Shown here piece after piece: positions 35,390 to 48,493 of a stretch of 64,000 nucleotides of DNA. Location of the stretch: assembly GCF_030372105.1 (NCBI RefSeq), contig NZ_JAUDBQ010000011.1:1-64000 (forward strand), given 5' to 3'. Below the pieces are notes generated by a model. It was not told the DNA's origin, did no database searches, and saw only the letters and a list, made by a program, of their open reading frames with translations. Numbering within the stretch: position 1 is the stretch's first letter; each line of letters starts with the position of its first letter. This DNA is from Cellulomonas cellasea. GTDB lineage: Bacteria; Actinomycetota; Actinomycetes; Actinomycetales; Cellulomonadaceae. Position numbers and translations under genes: made by a program.

Positions 35390-36358
35390 GTGACGAACCT
35401 CGAGACGCGGCCCCGGGAGGCCGAGCTCCACCCAGAGCCGCATGACGTCGACGACGGCTCCCGCAGCCTGCTCCTGGAGCCGCGGGATGTGCCGCTCGGC
35501 GGGCTCCGCGCGATGCATGTGCGCCGGACGCTGCCGCAGCGCGGCCTGCCGATGGTGGGCGCCTGGTGCTTCCTCGACGAGTTCGGGCCCGCCGACGTGG
35601 ACATGCGCGTGCTGCCGCACCCCCACACCGGATTGCAGACCGTCACCTGGCCCCTCGTCGGGGAGATCCACCACCGTGACAGCGTCGGCAGCGATGTGGT
35701 GGTGCGGCCCGGCCAGCTCAACTTGATGACGGCAGGACGCGGGGTCGCGCACTCCGAGATGTCGCTCGGCGACGGGCCACTGCTGCACGGCGTCCAGCTC
35801 TGGGTCGCGCTGCCCGCCGGCGCCGCGGACATCGAGCCGCGGTTCGAGCAGCACACCGAGCTGCCGGTGGTCGCCCGTGACGGCCTGCGCGCGACGGTGC
35901 TGGTCGGCGAGCTCGAGGGCGCGCGCTCGGCGGCGCAGGTGCACAGCCCGCTGCTCGGCGCCGAGCTGGCCCTCGAGGCGGGGACGTCCATCACGCTGCC
36001 GTTGCGGCCCGAGTTCGAGCATGCGTTGCTCGTGCTCGACGGCGCCGTCGAGGTGGGCGGGGCGCCGCAGCAGCCGGGCCCGCTCCGCTACCTGGCGCCC
36101 GGCTCCGAGCGGCTGTCACTGCGCAGCGTGCACGGCGCCAGGGCACTGCTCATCGGCGGCGAGCCCTTCGCCGAGGACCTGGTGATGTGGTGGAACTTCC
36201 TGGGGCGCAGCCACGCCGACATCCTGCAGGCGCGGGAGGACTGGGAGCATCACCGCGAGGAGAGGTTCGGTGTGGTGGCCGGGCATGGCGACGCCCGGAT
36301 CCCGGCGCCCGAGCTGCCGAACGTCCGCCTCACCCCGCGCCGGAGGCGCCGCCCCTGA
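35390..36358 (+). CDS. Pirin-family cupin protein
   Basis: A 322-residue two-cupin protein. The N-terminal metal site is seen in HPHTGLQTVTW, EIHHRDSVGSD and RGVAHSEMS, with the usual three His and one Glu. The C-terminal cupin (about 190-280) is without metal ligands. Bacterial pirins show quercetinase activity in some cases or bind regulators of central metabolism; the role here is unknown. GTG 35390 is the start. It is transcribed alone, convergent with the mod operon. Confidence 0.9.
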   Translation: MTNLETRPREAELHPEPHDVDDGSRSLLLEPRDVPLGGLRAMHVRRTLPQRGLPMVGAWCFLDEFGPADVDMRVLPHPHTGLQTVTWPLVGEIHHRDSVGSDVVVRPGQLNLMTAGRGVAHSEMSLGDGPLLHGVQLWVALPAGAADIEPRFEQHTELPVVARDGLRATVLVGELEGARSAAQVHSPLLGAELALEAGTSITLPLRPEFEHALLVLDGAVEVGGAPQQPGPLRYLAPGSERLSLRSVHGARALLIGGEPFAEDLVMWWNFLGRSHADILQAREDWEHHREERFGVVAGHGDARIPAPELPNVRLTPRRRRRP

Positions 36359-36400
36359 CACCCCAGCAGTGCGCCGCTCGGCGCCTCAGCCCGAGATCGC

Positions 36401-37477
36401 TCAGCGGCGGTGCAGCCCCACCTCTGTCGCCTTCACCGACAGCCACACCTCGGTGCCCTCGCCCAACCCCAGCTCGGCCACAGCGGCGGCCGTGAGGTCG
36501 GCGACGATCTCGGGGCGGCCCGCTGTGCGCACCCGGATCACCGCGTGGCCGGGCTCCAGCGCGACCACGTGGGTGCGCCACACGTTGCGCGGGCTGCCCC
36601 CGGCGGGCGCGCTGGTGTGCACGGCCACCGCTGACGGCGCGAAGACGGCGGCCGCCTGGCCGCCCGGCTCCACGGGCTCGCGTCCGACGACGTGCCGGCC
36701 GTCCGGGGCCCGCACCCCGCCGTCCCGCGCCTCGCCGACCACCAGGTTCACCCCGGCCATCGTCGCGGTGAACGGGTCGCGGGGCGCCGCGAGGACGTGC
36801 GCGGTGGGCCCCTCGTCGACCACCGCTCCCCCGTCGAGCACGAGCACGCGGTCAGCGAGGACCACCGCGTCGAGCACGTCGTGGGTGACCAGGACGGTCG
36901 TGGTGCCGGTGCGCGCGACCTGCTCGCGCAGGAGCTGGCGCAGTTGCGGGGCCACGCCGACGTCGAGCGCCGCGAGGGGCTCGTCGAGCAGCAGCACCTG
37001 GGGCTCGGCGGCCAGGGCGCGCGCCAGGGCGACGCGCTGGCGCTGACCGCCGGAGAGCTCGGCGGGCCGGCGCGCCGCGAGGTCGGCCAAGCCCACGGCC
37101 TCGAGCCACCCGGCGGCGTGGCGGCTCGCCTCGGCCCGGCGCATGCCTGCCGAGCGTGGGCCGAAGGCGACGTTCTCCAGGGCTGTGAGGTGTGGGAAGA
37201 CGAGGCCGTCCTGGCCTAGGAGCCCCACCGCCCGTTGCTCGGGCGCCACCAGGCGCGCCCTGCCCTGCGCGGGCACGTCCGTGAGCAGGCGGTCGCCCAC
37301 CCGCACGAACCCCGAGCTGGGGCGCAGCAGGCCCGCGAGGACTGCGAGGAGGGTGGACTTGCCGGCGCCGTTGGGGCCGAGGACGGCGAGGACCTCGCCC
37401 TGCGCGGCGGAGAGGCCGAGGTCCAGCGCGAAGTCGCCGCGTCGCACGGTGAAGCGGGCCTCCAGGAAGTCGCTCAT
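36401..37477 (-). CDS. modC: Molybdate ABC transporter ATP-binding protein
   Basis: The 358-residue ATPase of molybdate uptake. Walker [10 protein letters not shown] is at about 34-42, the signature [16 protein letters not shown] and Walker [12 protein letters not shown] follow. The C-terminal region (about 285-358) is a Mop/TOBE oxyanion-binding domain ending [14 protein letters not shown] 37477 overlaps the modB stop by 4 bases. It is the last gene of modABC. Confidence 0.95.
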   Translation of the reverse strand: MSDFLEARFTVRRGDFALDLGLSAAQGEVLAVLGPNGAGKSTLLAVLAGLLRPSSGFVRVGDRLLTDVPAQGRARLVAPEQRAVGLLGQDGLVFPHLTALENVAFGPRSAGMRRAEASRHAAGWLEAVGLADLAARRPAELSGGQRQRVALARALAAEPQVLLLDEPLAALDVGVAPQLRQLLREQVARTGTTTVLVTHDVLDAVVLADRVLVLDGGAVVDEGPTAHVLAAPRDPFTATMAGVNLVVGEARDGGVRAPDGRHVVGREPVEPGGQAAAVFAPSAVAVHTSAPAGGSPRNVWRTHVVALEPGHAVIRVRTAGRPEIVADLTAAAVAELGLGEGTEVWLSVKATEVGLHRR

Positions 37478-38340
37478 GCGCGGCCCCCCGGCTTCCAGGC
37501 CCGCGCGAGCACGAGGATCACCACGGCGACGGCCACCAGCAGCAGCGACAACGCCACCGCCGAGTCCTGCGTGACGCCCGCGCCGTTGAACGCGGTGTAG
37601 ATGGCCAGCGGCATGGTGCGGGTCACCCCGGCGCTGTTGCCCGCGAACAGCGCCGTGGCGCCAAACTCCCCGAGCGCCCGTGCGAAGCACAGCACCGTGC
37701 CGCTCACCAGGCCAGGTCCCACCAGTGGCAGTGTGATGCGCCGCAGCACCGTCCAGCGCCCGGCGCCGAGCGTCGCCGCGACGACCTCATAGCGGTCGCC
37801 GGCGCTGCGCAGCGCGCCCTCGACGGCGATCACCAGGAACGGCAGCGCGACGAAGGCCTGCGCGATCACCACCGCGGTGGTGGTGAAGGGGATGCGGATG
37901 CCGAACAGCAGGTCGAGCTGCTCCCCCACCAGGCCGCGCCGGCCCAGCAGGTAGAGCAGCGCGATGCCGCCGACCGTGGGCGGAAGCACCAGCGGCAGCG
38001 TCACGAGCGCGCGGACCACGTCGGCGACCCGCGCGGACGTCCGCGCGAGCACCACCGCCAGCGGCACCCCCAGCAGCAAGCACAGGACTGTCGCCGCGAG
38101 GGCTGTGCGCAGCGACAGCCCCAGCGCCGACAGGGCCTCCGGCGAGGTGATGGCCGCGGGGACCCCCGGCCAGTCGGCCCGCACCAGCAGCGCGAGCACC
38201 GGCAGCGTCAGCAGGCCGAGGCCGATGACCGCGAAGACGTACAGCAGGCGCGGCACGCCGACGGTGACCGGCCGCGGCGCTGCGGTGGTGCGCGGAGCGG
38301 CGGCTGCGTCGATCGTGGCGCGGCGCTCCGTGAGGGTCAT
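37474..38340 (-). CDS. modB: Molybdate ABC transporter permease
   Basis: A 288-residue inner-membrane permease with about five to six transmembrane helices. The cytosolic coupling loop with the conserved [31 protein letters not shown] is intact. The Asp/Ala/Thr-rich N-terminal 25 residues are cytosolic. ATG 38340 overlaps the modA stop by 4 bases (ATGA), and its own stop overlaps the modC start by 4, so the three genes are translationally coupled. Confidence 0.95.
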   Translation of the reverse strand: MTLTERRATIDAAAAPRTTAAPRPVTVGVPRLLYVFAVIGLGLLTLPVLALLVRADWPGVPAAITSPEALSALGLSLRTALAATVLCLLLGVPLAVVLARTSARVADVVRALVTLPLVLPPTVGGIALLYLLGRRGLVGEQLDLLFGIRIPFTTTAVVIAQAFVALPFLVIAVEGALRSAGDRYEVVAATLGAGRWTVLRRITLPLVGPGLVSGTVLCFARALGEFGATALFAGNSAGVTRTMPLAIYTAFNGAGVTQDSAVALSLLLVAVAVVILVLARAWKPGGRA

Positions 38341-39203
38341 GCCGGGCCGAACCCGTACGTCGCCAGGACCTTCTGGCCGGTCGGGGACAGGACGAAGTCG
38401 ACGAACGCCTGCGCGGCGGGGCTGGACGTGCCGTCGAGGGCTCCGATGAGGTAGCTGTTGACCGCGGCCGTGGACTCGGCGAACGTGACGCCGTCCACCC
38501 CGCCGGCGGAGATCTGCACGTCGGTGGCGTAGACGAGCCCGGCGTCGGCCTCGCCCAGCGTGACCTTCTTGAGCACGGCCGTGACGTTCTGCTCCTCGCT
38601 GGCCGGGGTCACGCTCACCCCGGCTGCGGTGAGCGCTTTGGCGGACGCGGCGCCGCAGGGCACCTCGGGCGCGCACAGCACCACCTGCAGCGCGGGGTCG
38701 GCCAGGTCGGCGAGGGACTCGATGCCCGCGGGGTTGCCGGGCGCCACCGCGATCTGCAGCACATTCGTCGCGAAGGTGGACGGCGTGCCGCGCATGAGCC
38801 CCGCGTCGACGGCCTTGGTCATGTTCGCCTGGTCGGCGGAGGCGAAGACCTCGGCCTCGGCGCCCTCGGCGAGCTGGGTGACGAGCGTGGACGAGCCGTC
38901 GTAGGTGACGACGGGCGCGTCGACGTCCGGGTTCTCCGCGACGAACGACTCCACCAGCTCGTCGAAGGCAGCCGCCAGGGAGGCCGCCGCCATGATGCGC
39001 AGCTCGCCGGTGACCCCCGCCGTCTCCTGGGTGGCCTCGGGGGTGGATTCCGGGGGCCCGCCGGCCGAGTCGGCCGGCTGGCCCGCGCATCCCGCCAGGG
39101 CCAGGGCCAGCGCCCCGACGGCCACGACCACACGCCCGCGCCGTCGCCCCCGGCCCGTGAGGGCGGTCGAGCGGACAGTGCTGGGGGTGGTCGTCGTTCG
39201 CAT
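38337..39203 (-). CDS. modA: Molybdate-binding lipoprotein
   Basis: A 288-residue substrate-binding protein with a lipobox LAGC (Cys39), so it is a lipid-anchored receptor. The mature part has the ModA features [33 protein letters not shown] and ATDVQ. ATG 39203 gives a normal lipoprotein signal; a longer in-frame reading to 39278 is less likely. It is the first gene of modABC. No molybdenum-cofactor gene or ModE is in the window. Confidence 0.95.
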   Translation of the reverse strand: MRTTTTPSTVRSTALTGRGRRRGRVVVAVGALALALAGCAGQPADSAGGPPESTPEATQETAGVTGELRIMAAASLAAAFDELVESFVAENPDVDAPVVTYDGSSTLVTQLAEGAEAEVFASADQANMTKAVDAGLMRGTPSTFATNVLQIAVAPGNPAGIESLADLADPALQVVLCAPEVPCGAASAKALTAAGVSVTPASEEQNVTAVLKKVTLGEADAGLVYATDVQISAGGVDGVTFAESTAAVNSYLIGALDGTSSPAAQAFVDFVLSPTGQKVLATYGFGPA

Positions 39204-39328
39204 GGATCGGACGCTAGCAGCCGCCCCCGAACGGAGCGCGGGACGATCAGCCCACCGGATCCGCCCAAGCAGCCTCACAGCGCGCCGGGTCGGACGAGCC
39301 CCATCGGAGGCGTCCGGGCAGGCCGGGG

Positions 39329-40507
39329 TCAGCGCGCAGGCCGCGCGGGCTCGGCGCCCGACGTCGAGCGGCGCCCCGCCGCGTCCAGCGCCCGCGCGTA
39401 ATGCCCGAGCACCGCCTGGCCGACGACCTCGACGTCGAACTGCTCGGCTGCGGCGGACTGGCGCTCGCTGGCCGCACGGCGGGCGGCGGGGTCGGCCAGG
39501 CGCGCGGCCAGGGCCGCAGCGAACGCGGGGGTGTCCTGCGGATCGACGAGCTGGTCGGTGAGCCCGTCCATCACCGAGCGGTACCCGGGGTTGTCCCCCG
39601 CGAGCACCACGCCGCGGCTGGCGGCGAGGGCCTCCACGACGCTGATGCCGAAACTCTCGCCGCCCAGGCTGGGCAGCGCGACGATGTCGGCGGAGGCCAG
39701 CAGCGCCGCCTTGTCCTCCTCTGCGACGAACCCGGGGAACGTGACGACGTCGCCGAGCCCGTGCTCCTGCGCGGAGCGCATCAGCCGGTCGCGCTGCGGG
39801 CCCGTGCCCGCGAGGACCACCTCGAGGCCCGAGGGCAGCGTGCCCTGGCCCGCGAGCAGCCCGAGAGCGTCGAGCAGGGCGCCGGCGCCCTTGCGCTCGA
39901 CGAGCCTGCCGAGGAAGACCACGCGTGGCGCGTCGTCGGGGCTCGCCGCGGCCAGGGCGGCACGCCGGGCCGCGCGGAACGGCTCGAGGCCCACCGGGTT
40001 CGGCGCCACCTGCCCGGCCACGCCGAACGCGCCCCGCATGAACTCCTCGGCCGCGCCAGAGACCGCGAGCACCGCGTCGATCCGCCGCATCTGCCGCCGC
40101 TGGACGAGCCCCAGCGCATGCGTCGCGGCCCGCGCGGCGACCGTCAGCGGCAGGATGTGGAACGTCACCACCACGGCCGTGCCACGCGGGGCCCGGCGGA
40201 TCACCCGGCCCGCCAGCAGCGGGCTGTAGGGCATCTGCACGTGCAGCACGTCGAAGCCCAGCGCGAGCGCCTCGTCGATGGCCCGCGCGGGCGCCCGGCC
40301 GGGTGTGCTCAGCCGGTTGCCGTTGAAGCGGACGCTGACGTTGCGCGCCAGGTTGTGCACCTGGGCGAGGTCGGGGCGCGTCGTCGTGGACGTCAAGTAG
40401 TGGACGTCATGCCCCTGGGAGGCGAGCCAGCGGCCGAGGGTCAGCACGTTCTGCTGCACCCCGTCAGGCCGGTCCAGGGAGTCGTCGATGACCAAGCCGA
40501 CGCGCAA
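39329..40507 (-). CDS. GT4-family glycosyltransferase
   Basis: A 392-residue retaining glycosyltransferase with the GT-B fold, resembling phosphatidylinositol mannosyltransferases (PimA type). The N-terminal half begins RVGLVIDDSLDRPDGVQQNV. The C-terminal nucleotide-sugar site has FLGRLVERKGAGALLDAL and the E-x7-E motif around ESFGISVVEALAA. It starts at TTG 40507, since no ATG or GTG gives a family-like N-terminus. It is divergent from glgX. Donor and acceptor cannot be read from sequence. Confidence 0.88.
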   Translation of the reverse strand: MRVGLVIDDSLDRPDGVQQNVLTLGRWLASQGHDVHYLTSTTTRPDLAQVHNLARNVSVRFNGNRLSTPGRAPARAIDEALALGFDVLHVQMPYSPLLAGRVIRRAPRGTAVVVTFHILPLTVAARAATHALGLVQRRQMRRIDAVLAVSGAAEEFMRGAFGVAGQVAPNPVGLEPFRAARRAALAAASPDDAPRVVFLGRLVERKGAGALLDALGLLAGQGTLPSGLEVVLAGTGPQRDRLMRSAQEHGLGDVVTFPGFVAEEDKAALLASADIVALPSLGGESFGISVVEALAASRGVVLAGDNPGYRSVMDGLTDQLVDPQDTPAFAAALAARLADPAARRAASERQSAAAEQFDVEVVGQAVLGHYARALDAAGRRSTSGAEPARPAR

Positions 40508-40648
40508 CGGGCGCGACAGCGGAGCGGGGTTCAGAGGCGAGGCGGCGATGCGCCGATGCTAGCAACAGCCCTCCGACGAGCAGATCCGCGCGAATGGGCG
40601 CCCCGCGTCATCCTGCGCGGTGGAACGCACGCTGGCACTCTTGGGCGC

Positions 40649-42826
<2,178 letters not shown>

Positions 42827-42841
<15 letters not shown>

Positions 42842-42889
42842 ACACCGCGGCGACGCGCATGAACACCGCGGCGACGCGCATGAGCACCG
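42827..42889 (+). repeat. Three 21-base tandem repeats over the treY start codon
   Basis: Units 42827-42847, 42848-42868 and 42869-42889 are identical except for one A-to-G change in the third (CGGCGACGCGCATGAACACCG-type unit). Each contains an ATG in the treY frame, at 42838, 42859 and 42880. The first overlaps the glgX stop. At 21 bases (7 codons) gain or loss of a unit keeps the frame. Confidence 0.9.
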
Positions 42890-45438
42890 CCGGGCCGACG
42901 CGCAGGGGAGCCTCGGATCCCGCCGACGCGGAGCCCTGGGCCGGCACCCCCGCCCGCCACCTCCCGGCGCCCGGGCGCCCCGTGCCCGTCTCCACGTACC
43001 GCCTGCAGCTCGGGCCCGCCCTCACCTTCGCCGACGCCGCCGCGCAGGTCCCCTACCTCGCCTCCCTCGGCGTGACCCACCTGTACCTGTCCCCTGTGCT
43101 GTCCGCCGCGCCGGGCTCCGCGCACGGCTACGACGTGGTGGACCACAGCACCGTCTCCGCGGTGCTCGGCGGGATCGAGGGGCTGCGGGCGCTCGCGGCC
43201 ACCGCGCGGGCAGCGGGGCTGGGCTTGGTGCTGGACATCGTGCCGAACCACATGGCGGTGCCGACCCCCGCGTGGCACAACTCGGCGCTGTGGTCCGTGC
43301 TGGCCGAGGGGCCTGGCTCGCCGTACGCGCGGTGGTTCGACGTGGATTGGACGGCCGGCGAGGGCGCGCTGCTCATGCCCGTGCTGGGCGACCGCATCGG
43401 CGCCGTCATCGCCCGGGGCGAGTTGGCGTTGGACGACGTCGACGTGCCCGGATCGGGGCCGCAACGGGTGCTGCGGTACTACGACCACGTCTTCCCGCTG
43501 CGGCCGGGCACGGAGCACCTGTCCCTGGCGGAGCTGGTGGAGCGGCAGCACTACCGCCTGGCGTACTGGCGGGTGGCGGATGAGGAGCTCAACTACCGGC
43601 GTTTCTTCGACATCGACACCCTCGCCGCGGTGCGTGTCGAGGACCCGGAGGTCTTCGATGCCACGCACGCCCTGATCCTCGAGCTCGTCGCGGATGGGAC
43701 CGTGGACGGGCTGCGGGTGGACCACCCCGACGGGCTCGCCGACCCGGCGGGCTACCTGGAGCGGCTGCGGGAGCGCACCGGCGGCGCCTGGGTGGTCGTC
43801 GAGAAGATCCTGGAGGGCGACGAGGAGGTCCCCGCGGGGTGGGCCACGGCGGGGACCACCGGCTACGAGACGCTGTGGCGCGTGCAGCAGGCGTTCGTGG
43901 ATCCCGGCGGCGCCGCCGAGCTGGGCGCCCTCATGCACCGCCTGGCGGGCGACACGTCCGACGCGCTGCCCGCCATCATCGAGGAGTCCAAGCGCGAGGT
44001 CGTCGCCGGCCCCCTGTACGCCGAGGTGCACCGCATCACGGACTTGGCGGCGGACATCTGCCACGACGACCTGCGGCTGCGCGACCACACGTGGCGCGCG
44101 CTGCACGACTGCCTCGCCGAGCTGCTGGTCGCATTCGACAGGTACCGGGCGTACGTGGTCCCCGGCCAACCGGCGGACGACGCGTCGCTGCAGGCGATGG
44201 AGGCCGCCGCGCGCCTCGCCGCCGAGCGGCTGCCCGCGGAGCGCGCCCCCACCCTGGAGGTCGTGGTCGAGCTCCTGCTGGGGCGGGAGGCGGGCAGCGC
44301 GGGACGCACCCGGGAGGCGCAGCGCGACGAGCTCGTCGTGCGCTTCCAGCAGACCTGCGGGGCGGTGATGGCCAAGGGCGTGGAGGACACCGCCTACTAC
44401 CGCTGGACGCAGCTCGTGTCGCTGTGCGAGGTCGGCGGGGAGCCTGAGCGCTTCTCGCTGGCGCCCTCCGAGCTCGCGTCGTGGGCCGCGCGCGCCGGGC
44501 GCTGGACCCCGCTGGGCATGACGGCCTCGACGACGCATGACACCAAGCGCACCGAGGACACCCGCACCCGCATCGACGTCCTGTCGGAGCTGCCGCATGA
44601 GTGGGCGGCCCTCGTCGAGGAGCTGCGGGAGCGTTCCGCGCCGTACCGCAGCGCGCTGCTCGACGGGCGCACCGAGAACCTGCTGTGGCAGACGCTCGCG
44701 GGCACCTGGACCGAGGACGGCCCGATCGCGGCCGACCGGCTCACGGACTACCTGCTCAAGGCCGTGCGGGAGGCCAAGACGCACACGTCGTGGGTGGACC
44801 CGGACGCCGAGTACGAGGACGCCATCGTGGTCACGGCCCGCGCGGCGCGCGCCGACCCGGCCGTGGGGGTGCTGCTCACGGGGTGGGAGGAGCGCACCCG
44901 GTCGGCGGTGCGCGCCGCCACCCTCGGCGCGAAGCTCGCGCAGTTGACCCTGCCTGGCGTCGCGGACGTGTACCAGGGCACTGAGGCTCCCGTGGTGGCG
45001 CTCGTCGACCCCGACAACCGCAGGCCAGTGCCCGCCGCGGAGCTCGCCGAGCGCCTGCGCCGGCTCGACTCGGGCGCCGGGCCGCGGGATCTCGCCGACG
45101 AGAAGCTGTGGGTGACCGCACAGGCCCTGCGCACCCGACGCGACCTGGCCGACGCGTTCACCGGGCCGCACTCCGGGTTCGTGCCGCTCGCGCACTCCTC
45201 CGACCACGCCCTGACGTTCGCGCGCACCACCGCCGGCGACGCCCGGGCCGTCGTCGTCGCGACCAGGCTCGCGGCCTCCCTGGACCGGCTCGGCGGCTGG
45301 GGCGAGCACACGGTGGCCCTGCCCGAGGGGCGCTGGCGCGACGTCCTCACCGACCGGGCCGCCGAAGGCGGGCTGCGCCGCGTCGCCGACCTGCTGCAGC
45401 GGCTGCCCGTCGCGCTGCTGGTCCGGGCGGAGGACTAG
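42838..45438 (+). CDS. treY: Maltooligosyltrehalose synthase
   Basis: An 866-residue GH13 enzyme that converts the reducing end of maltodextrin to a trehalosyl unit. The barrel begins PVSTYRLQLGPALTF. The catalytic residues are Asp295 (LRVDHPDGL), Glu322 (VVEKILEGDE) and Asp568 (THDTKR). The C-terminal domain is complete. Three in-frame ATGs in tandem 21-base repeats compete as start; ATG 42838 overlaps the glgX stop and is taken here. The 30 residues before the barrel are low-complexity and probably disordered. It is the middle gene of glgX-treY-treZ. Confidence 0.95.
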
Positions 45439-47231
45439 TGCGGCCGCGGGTGTGGGCGCCCCGGGCGGGCCAGGTGGAGCTCGACCTGCCGCGCGAAGGC
45501 CGCCGGGTCCCGCTGCGCCGGGTCGGCGACGGCTGGTGGGACGCCGACCTGCACCTCGCCCCCGGCACGCCGCACGCCTACGCGGTGGACGGCGCTCCCC
45601 CGCATGCCGACCCCCGCGCCGAGCGGCTCCCCGACGGCGTGCACGGCCCGGCCGAGGCCTTCGACGCCACGGACTTCGCCTGGACCGACGCGGGCTGGCT
45701 GGGCCTCGACGCGCGTGGCGCGGTGCTCTACGAGCTGCACGTCGGCACCTTCACCGCACAGGGCACGCTCGACGCCGCGATCGAGCATCTCGACGACCTC
45801 GTCGCGCTGGGCGTCGACATGGTGGAGCTCATGCCGCTCGCCTCGTTCAACGGGACGCACGGCTGGGGCTACGACGGCGTCTCGCTGTACTCGGTGCACG
45901 AGCCCTACGGCGGCCCGCGCGCGCTGCAACGCTTCGTGGACGCCGCCCACGCCCGCGGGATGGGCGTGTGCCTGGACGTGGTGCACAACCACCTGGGGCC
46001 TTCAGGCAACTACCTCGACGTGTTCGGGCCCTACCTCACCGACGCCCACCACACCCCGTGGGGCGCCGCGGTCAACCTCGACCAGGACGGCTCCCCCGAG
46101 GTGCGGCGCTGGATCTGCGACAGCGCGCTGCGGTGGTTCCGCGACTTCCACCTCGACGCGCTGCGACTCGACGCCGTGCACGCACTCGTGGACGACTCGC
46201 CCCAGCACCTGCTCGCCCAACTCTCCCTCGAGGTCGCCGACCTCGGCGCCGAGCTGGGACGCCCGCTGTCGCTCATCGCCGAGAGCGACCTCAACGACCC
46301 CGTCGCGATCCGGCCCGTGGCGCAGGGCGGCTGGGGCATGACGGCGCAGTGGGCCGACGACGTGCACCACGCCATCCACGCCCTCGTCACCGGCGAGCGG
46401 CACGGCTACTACGTCGACTTCGGCTCCCCGCAGACCCTGCGCAAGGCCCTCACCCAGGTGTTCGTGCACGACGGCGGCTGGTCGGCCTTCCGCGGGCGCC
46501 CCTGGGGACGGCCGCTGCCACCGGGCACCGACGGCCACCAGTTCGTCGTGTCCGCCTCCAACCACGACCAGGTCGGCAACCGCGCGCTCGGCGACAGGCC
46601 CTCCGCGCGGCTGGACCCGGGGGCGCTCGCGGTCGAGGCCGCGTTGGTGCTGCTGTCCCCGTTCACGCCCATGCTCTTCATGGGCGAGGAGTGGGGCGCC
46701 CGCACCCCGTGGCTGTTCTTCACCGACCACCCGGAGCCCGACCTCGCGGAGGCGGTCCGCTCGGGTCGGCGGGCGGAGTTCGGCGGACACGGCTGGGAGG
46801 AGTTGTACGGGGGCGTCGTGGAGCCGCCCGACCCGCAGGCGCGGTCCACGTTCGAGGCCAGCCGCCTGGACCGCGGCGAGTTGCGGCAGGAGGGCCATGC
46901 GCGGCTGTGGGACTGGCACCGGCAGCTGATCGCCCTCCGCCGCGCGGAGCCCGACCTGTCCTCCGGGGACCTCGCGGCCACCCGGGTGCGGTTCGAGGAC
47001 GCTCCGGCAGAACAGACGTCGTCAGGCTGGCGTGGCTGGCTCGTGGTCGAGCGCGGCGACGCGCGCGTGGTGGTGAACCTGGCCGACGACGAGCGGCGCG
47101 TCCCACTCCGAACGGGCCGCCCACTCGACGTGCGCGCGGCGTGGTCGCCGGTGCGCGTGGAGCCGCCAGGCGTCGACGAGGAGTCCGGCCACGTGGTGCT
47201 GCCCGGGCGCAGCGTCGTCGTCCTGGCGTAA
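45438..47231 (+). CDS. treZ: Maltooligosyltrehalose trehalohydrolase
   Basis: A 597-residue GH13 enzyme that releases trehalose from the product of TreY. An N-terminal beta domain (about 1-95) precedes the barrel. Catalytic residues are Asp245 (LRLDAVHAL), Glu282 (LIAESDLND) and the Asp in SNHDQVGN. GTG 45438 shares one base with the treY stop (TAGTG), with GGAGG just upstream, so translation is coupled. With glgX and treY it forms the glycogen-to-trehalose route, used for osmotic or desiccation stress. Confidence 0.96.
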   Translation: MRPRVWAPRAGQVELDLPREGRRVPLRRVGDGWWDADLHLAPGTPHAYAVDGAPPHADPRAERLPDGVHGPAEAFDATDFAWTDAGWLGLDARGAVLYELHVGTFTAQGTLDAAIEHLDDLVALGVDMVELMPLASFNGTHGWGYDGVSLYSVHEPYGGPRALQRFVDAAHARGMGVCLDVVHNHLGPSGNYLDVFGPYLTDAHHTPWGAAVNLDQDGSPEVRRWICDSALRWFRDFHLDALRLDAVHALVDDSPQHLLAQLSLEVADLGAELGRPLSLIAESDLNDPVAIRPVAQGGWGMTAQWADDVHHAIHALVTGERHGYYVDFGSPQTLRKALTQVFVHDGGWSAFRGRPWGRPLPPGTDGHQFVVSASNHDQVGNRALGDRPSARLDPGALAVEAALVLLSPFTPMLFMGEEWGARTPWLFFTDHPEPDLAEAVRSGRRAEFGGHGWEELYGGVVEPPDPQARSTFEASRLDRGELRQEGHARLWDWHRQLIALRRAEPDLSSGDLAATRVRFEDAPAEQTSSGWRGWLVVERGDARVVVNLADDERRVPLRTGRPLDVRAAWSPVRVEPPGVDEESGHVVLPGRSVVVLA

Positions 47232-47239
47232 GCGCGGCA

Positions 47240-47294
47240 TCCTCGGGCTACCGGCGTCCTCCGGCTACAGCAGCGTCCTCGGGTTACAGCAGCG
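47240..47294. repeat. Imperfect 19-base tandem repeats between treZ and zapE ends
   Basis: Three units of about 19 bases (TCCTCGGGCTAC... type) at 47240-47256, 47257-47275 and 47276-47294. The last two differ at 2 of 19 positions. On the minus strand each unit carries a stop triplet, and the zapE stop (47284-47286) lies inside the last. Confidence 0.7.
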
Positions 47295-48318
47295 CGCGGC
47301 CGGCCTCGGCCAGCGAACCGAGCCGTGACAGGGCGCGGTGGTACTTCTTGCGGTAGCCGCCGCTGAGCATCTCCGGGGTGAACAGCTGCTCGGCCCCGCC
47401 GCCGCCGAGCAGCACGGGCACGTCCCGGTCGTAGAGGCGGTCCACGAGCACGACGAGGCGCAGTGCCACGTCCTGCGCCTGCACGGGGCCGACGCCGGTG
47501 ACGGCGACCAGCCGCACGCCGTCGAGCAGCGCGCCGTAGCGGCTGGGGTGCACGGTGGCGAGGTGGGCCACGAGGCCGGCGAACTCGTCGAGGGTGGCCC
47601 CGGGCTCCGAGGCGGCGGCCCGACGCACCTCGGCGTCGGTCAGGCCGGGGCCGCCGGTGGACAGGGCACGGTGGCGGTAGTCCTCGCCGTCGACGCGCAG
47701 CACCTCGAACCGGTCGGCCAAGGCCTGGATCTCGCGCAGGAAGTCGTCGGCGGCGAACCGCCCCTCGCCCAACGATCCCGGCAGCGTGTTGGAGGTGGCC
47801 GCCAGCGCGACGCCCCGGTCGGCGAGCTCGCGCAACAGCCGGGCCATGAGCACCGTGTCGCCCGGGTCGTCGAGCTCGAACTCGTCGATGCACACCAGGC
47901 GCCGCTTGGCGAGCGCCTCGACCGTGGGCAGGAACCCCAGGGCGCCCACGAGGTTCGTGTACTCCACGAAGGTGCCGTACGCGGTCGGCCCGCCCACGGC
48001 GTGCGCGAGCGAGGCCAGGAGGTGGGTCTTGCCGACGCCGAAGCCGCCGTCCAGGTAGACCGCCGGCGGGGCGCTGGCCCTGCGGCGCCGCCACCAGGAG
48101 CCGGCGCGGGCGCCGGTGAGCTCGTCGGCGACGTCGCGCAGCCGGTCGAGGGCGGCCTGCTGGCTGGGGTGGCCGGCGTCGGGGCGGTAGGTGGCGAAGG
48201 ACTCGTCGGCGAAGTGGCGCGGGGGCACGAGCTCGGCGAGGAGCCTGTCGACGGGGACCTGTGGCCGGCGTGCCACGAGGCTCGCCGGCTGGGTGGCGGG
48301 GGCGTCCGTCGCTGTCAC
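47284..48318 (-). CDS. zapE: AFG1/ZapE-family ATPase
   Basis: A 344-residue P-loop ATPase. Walker A is GGFGVGKT (91-98), with Walker B LVCIDEFELDDPGD, sensor ATSNTLP and the C-terminal arginine region. ZapE in E. coli acts at the Z-ring under stress, and the mitochondrial homologue AFG1 acts on membrane proteins. The actinobacterial role is not established. GTG 48318 is chosen; an in-frame upstream reading to 48366 is unlikely. The gene converges with treZ. Confidence 0.9.
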   Translation of the reverse strand: MTATDAPATQPASLVARRPQVPVDRLLAELVPPRHFADESFATYRPDAGHPSQQAALDRLRDVADELTGARAGSWWRRRRASAPPAVYLDGGFGVGKTHLLASLAHAVGGPTAYGTFVEYTNLVGALGFLPTVEALAKRRLVCIDEFELDDPGDTVLMARLLRELADRGVALAATSNTLPGSLGEGRFAADDFLREIQALADRFEVLRVDGEDYRHRALSTGGPGLTDAEVRRAAASEPGATLDEFAGLVAHLATVHPSRYGALLDGVRLVAVTGVGPVQAQDVALRLVVLVDRLYDRDVPVLLGGGGAEQLFTPEMLSGGYRKKYHRALSRLGSLAEAGRALL

Positions 48319-48493
48319 GAGCGCTGAGCCTACGGGGGACGGCGGGACGCGCGAGCCAGCGCCCACCCGGAGCCGGGTGCGGCGCCGCGACGGCCACAGG
48401 GGCCGGGCCAGGCGTGTCGTCCCGGCAGCCGGGCGCCTGGTCTCACGATGCGGTCACGGGCTGCCATCTGCCGCCTGGCTCTGTCAGCCTCAT
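48319..48493 (+). promoter_or_regulatory. Promoter region of the sulfur operon
   Basis: 175 bases between zapE (minus) and the leader peptide (plus). It should hold divergent promoters for both. I find no clear consensus elements. There is no ribosome-binding site in front of the leader ATG at 48494, so its mRNA could be leaderless or poorly initiated. Confidence 0.35.

Noticed and set aside
39401-40648. An in-frame extension of more than 400 codons before GlgX
   Set aside because: It is antisense to the glycosyltransferase gene, has low-complexity sequence and no homology. GlgX begins normally at 40649.
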